Shown here: piece after piece, positions 32,968 to 33,742 of the stretch | How positions within the stretch are numbered: the first letter of the stretch is position 1 | How the letters are laid out: every line of letters begins with the position of its first letter | The notes under the pieces: generated by a model | What the model was told of the DNA's origin: nothing | The model's input: the letters and a program-made list of their open reading frames with translations, nothing else | Database searches by the model: none | Program-made: the position numbers and the translations under genes | Assembly (NCBI GenBank): GCA_964354345.1 | Contig: CAYGZL010000044.1 | Coordinates: 1 to 33,742 of the forward strand | DNA: 33,742 bases | DNA from: CAYGZL01 sp964354345 | GTDB taxonomy: Bacteria; Chloroflexota; Anaerolineae; Anaerolineales; UBA4823 | Direction: 5' to 3'

Positions 32968-33742
32968 TGGTAGACAACCTGATAGTTCGGACTGGCTTGA
33001 AGCTTAAGCGGATCGAGGGTGGGTGAAACCGCGTTCACCGATCCCTGACGCTGACCAATATATATATAATTTATATCACGCTCATTCAGCATCTCGATAA
33101 TCTTGGGATCGTCAATACTCTTCTGTGCCAGTTGAATCGGTAATTCGTTAATGTATTGGCGATAATCCGAGCGTGTGCCTCGTTCGGCGGTATATGTAAG
33201 CGGAGGTAAGGTCGTCTGTCGCTGCGCCAGAAGGGGCAACCATAATCCGCCATCCGTGCCAACCACAGAGGAACCTCCATAAGCGGGAACAGCGTTGACC
33301 AGAAAGCGTGATTCAGAGGATGTATTCGACATAATCCATTTCACAGCACGTAGATCCGCGCGAGTAACCAGGGCAAAATCCGGTATATTTAGATCGTTTA
33401 AGCGTTGTCTGGCTCCCCAAAGGCTGGCTAAGATTAAGCCGAGTACCAGACCGGGTTGAATGATTCGGGTTATTCCTTTTATTAACTTGAGTGATACACC
33501 TGCACCCCACTCGTAAATAGCAGCTCCAGACAAAATACTGGTGGGAATGTAACAGGCAATCATAACCGCAAAGTTTGTCAGGATACCCGCTCCGGGTAAC
33601 CAAAGGGATTGGGGATTGGCAGCCAGTAGTATCAAGCACCACCACCCGGCTATCAAAATGGCGGCCTGGTTTCGTTTCCATACCCACCATACCAGGCTGA
33701 GGGAGAGTAGAAACCAAAAAAGCACAGGAAGATAAAATTTTA
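32925..33742 (-). CDS. Multi-pass membrane protein, C-terminal part, truncated by window edge
   Basis: The frame runs off the right edge without a stop or clear start, so only the last 272 or so residues are seen. About four hydrophobic segments occupy the first 110 residues (including LVWWVW, GWWCLILLAAN and LVLGLILASLWG), and the rest is a soluble domain with RAVKWIMSNTSSESRFLVN and INYIYIGQRQG. This layout matches membrane glycosyltransferase-type or O-antigen-related proteins with an outside C-terminal domain, similar in plan to the 642-residue protein at 22951. It ends inside the convergent methyltransferase, a 43-base overlap. No specific family is claimed. Confidence 0.75.
   Translation of the reverse strand, partial: KFYLPVLFWFLLSLSLVWWVWKRNQAAILIAGWWCLILLAANPQSLWLPGAGILTNFAVMIACYIPTSILSGAAIYEWGAGVSLKLIKGITRIIQPGLVLGLILASLWGARQRLNDLNIPDFALVTRADLRAVKWIMSNTSSESRFLVNAVPAYGGSSVVGTDGGLWLPLLAQRQTTLPPLTYTAERGTRSDYRQYINELPIQLAQKSIDDPKIIEMLNERDINYIYIGQRQGSVNAVSPTLDPLKLQASPNYQVVYHQDRVWIFRRASAR

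Overview
The window looks like a chromosomal segment of a bacterium of the Chloroflexota, most likely an Anaerolineae-type lineage. The main clue is the linked set of an MSMEG_4193-type phosphomutase, a DUF3090 protein and an SCO1664-type kinase-like protein, known from Actinobacteria and Chloroflexi. Further clues are the MshA-like glycosyltransferase, LuxR and GAF signalling proteins, and several genes whose ATG lies exactly six bases after a TATAAT box, which suggests leaderless transcripts. No organism name can be read from sequence alone.

Region 1 (1-1630, minus strand) is a GC-rich run of small orphan genes, two with zinc-binding-like cysteine clusters, continuing off the left edge. Region 2 (1760-3123, plus strand) is visibly AT-richer and decayed: a secreted-protein gene with a good Shine-Dalgarno and signal peptide is cut by an in-frame TGA, followed by a second gene broken by about five frameshifts. 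Region 3 (3176-6211, minus) holds two aminoglycoside-phosphotransferase-fold kinases and a YfcE-like metallophosphoesterase.

Region 4 (6487-10887, plus) runs rarA, phosphomutase, DUF3090, SCO1664-like kinase and homoserine dehydrogenase. Region 5 (10906-14381, minus) contains tRNA-Thr(CGT) with a terminator, uridine kinase, cyclophilin, a VTT-domain membrane protein, a 66-residue cysteine-rich membrane protein and a thiolase. An MshA-like glycosyltransferase follows on plus (14411-15697). It converges on a two-gene signalling operon (15699-19086, minus): a ParA/MinD-type ATPase followed by a GAF-GAF hybrid histidine kinase whose ATP-binding N-box looks degenerate. tRNA-Gly(CCC) follows.

Region 6 (19372 to the right edge) is an envelope and exopolysaccharide locus. 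It has a polyprenyl-phosphate sugar transferase, a membrane-anchored LuxR-Kelch protein divergent from it, three methyltransferases, a large membrane glycosyltransferase, a Tyr-Pro-rich lipoprotein, a secreted four-repeat protein, an UPF0104-type membrane protein, one GT2 and two GT4 glycosyltransferases, and the C-terminal part of another membrane protein. Two of the glycosyltransferase genes diverge from a 29-base spacer carrying two opposed TATAAT boxes.

The best candidates for something undescribed are the LuxR-TM-Kelch regulator beside the sugar transferase, the ParA plus degenerate-kinase operon, and the back-to-back leaderless promoter pair. No CRISPR array, insertion sequence or intact phage gene was recognised.
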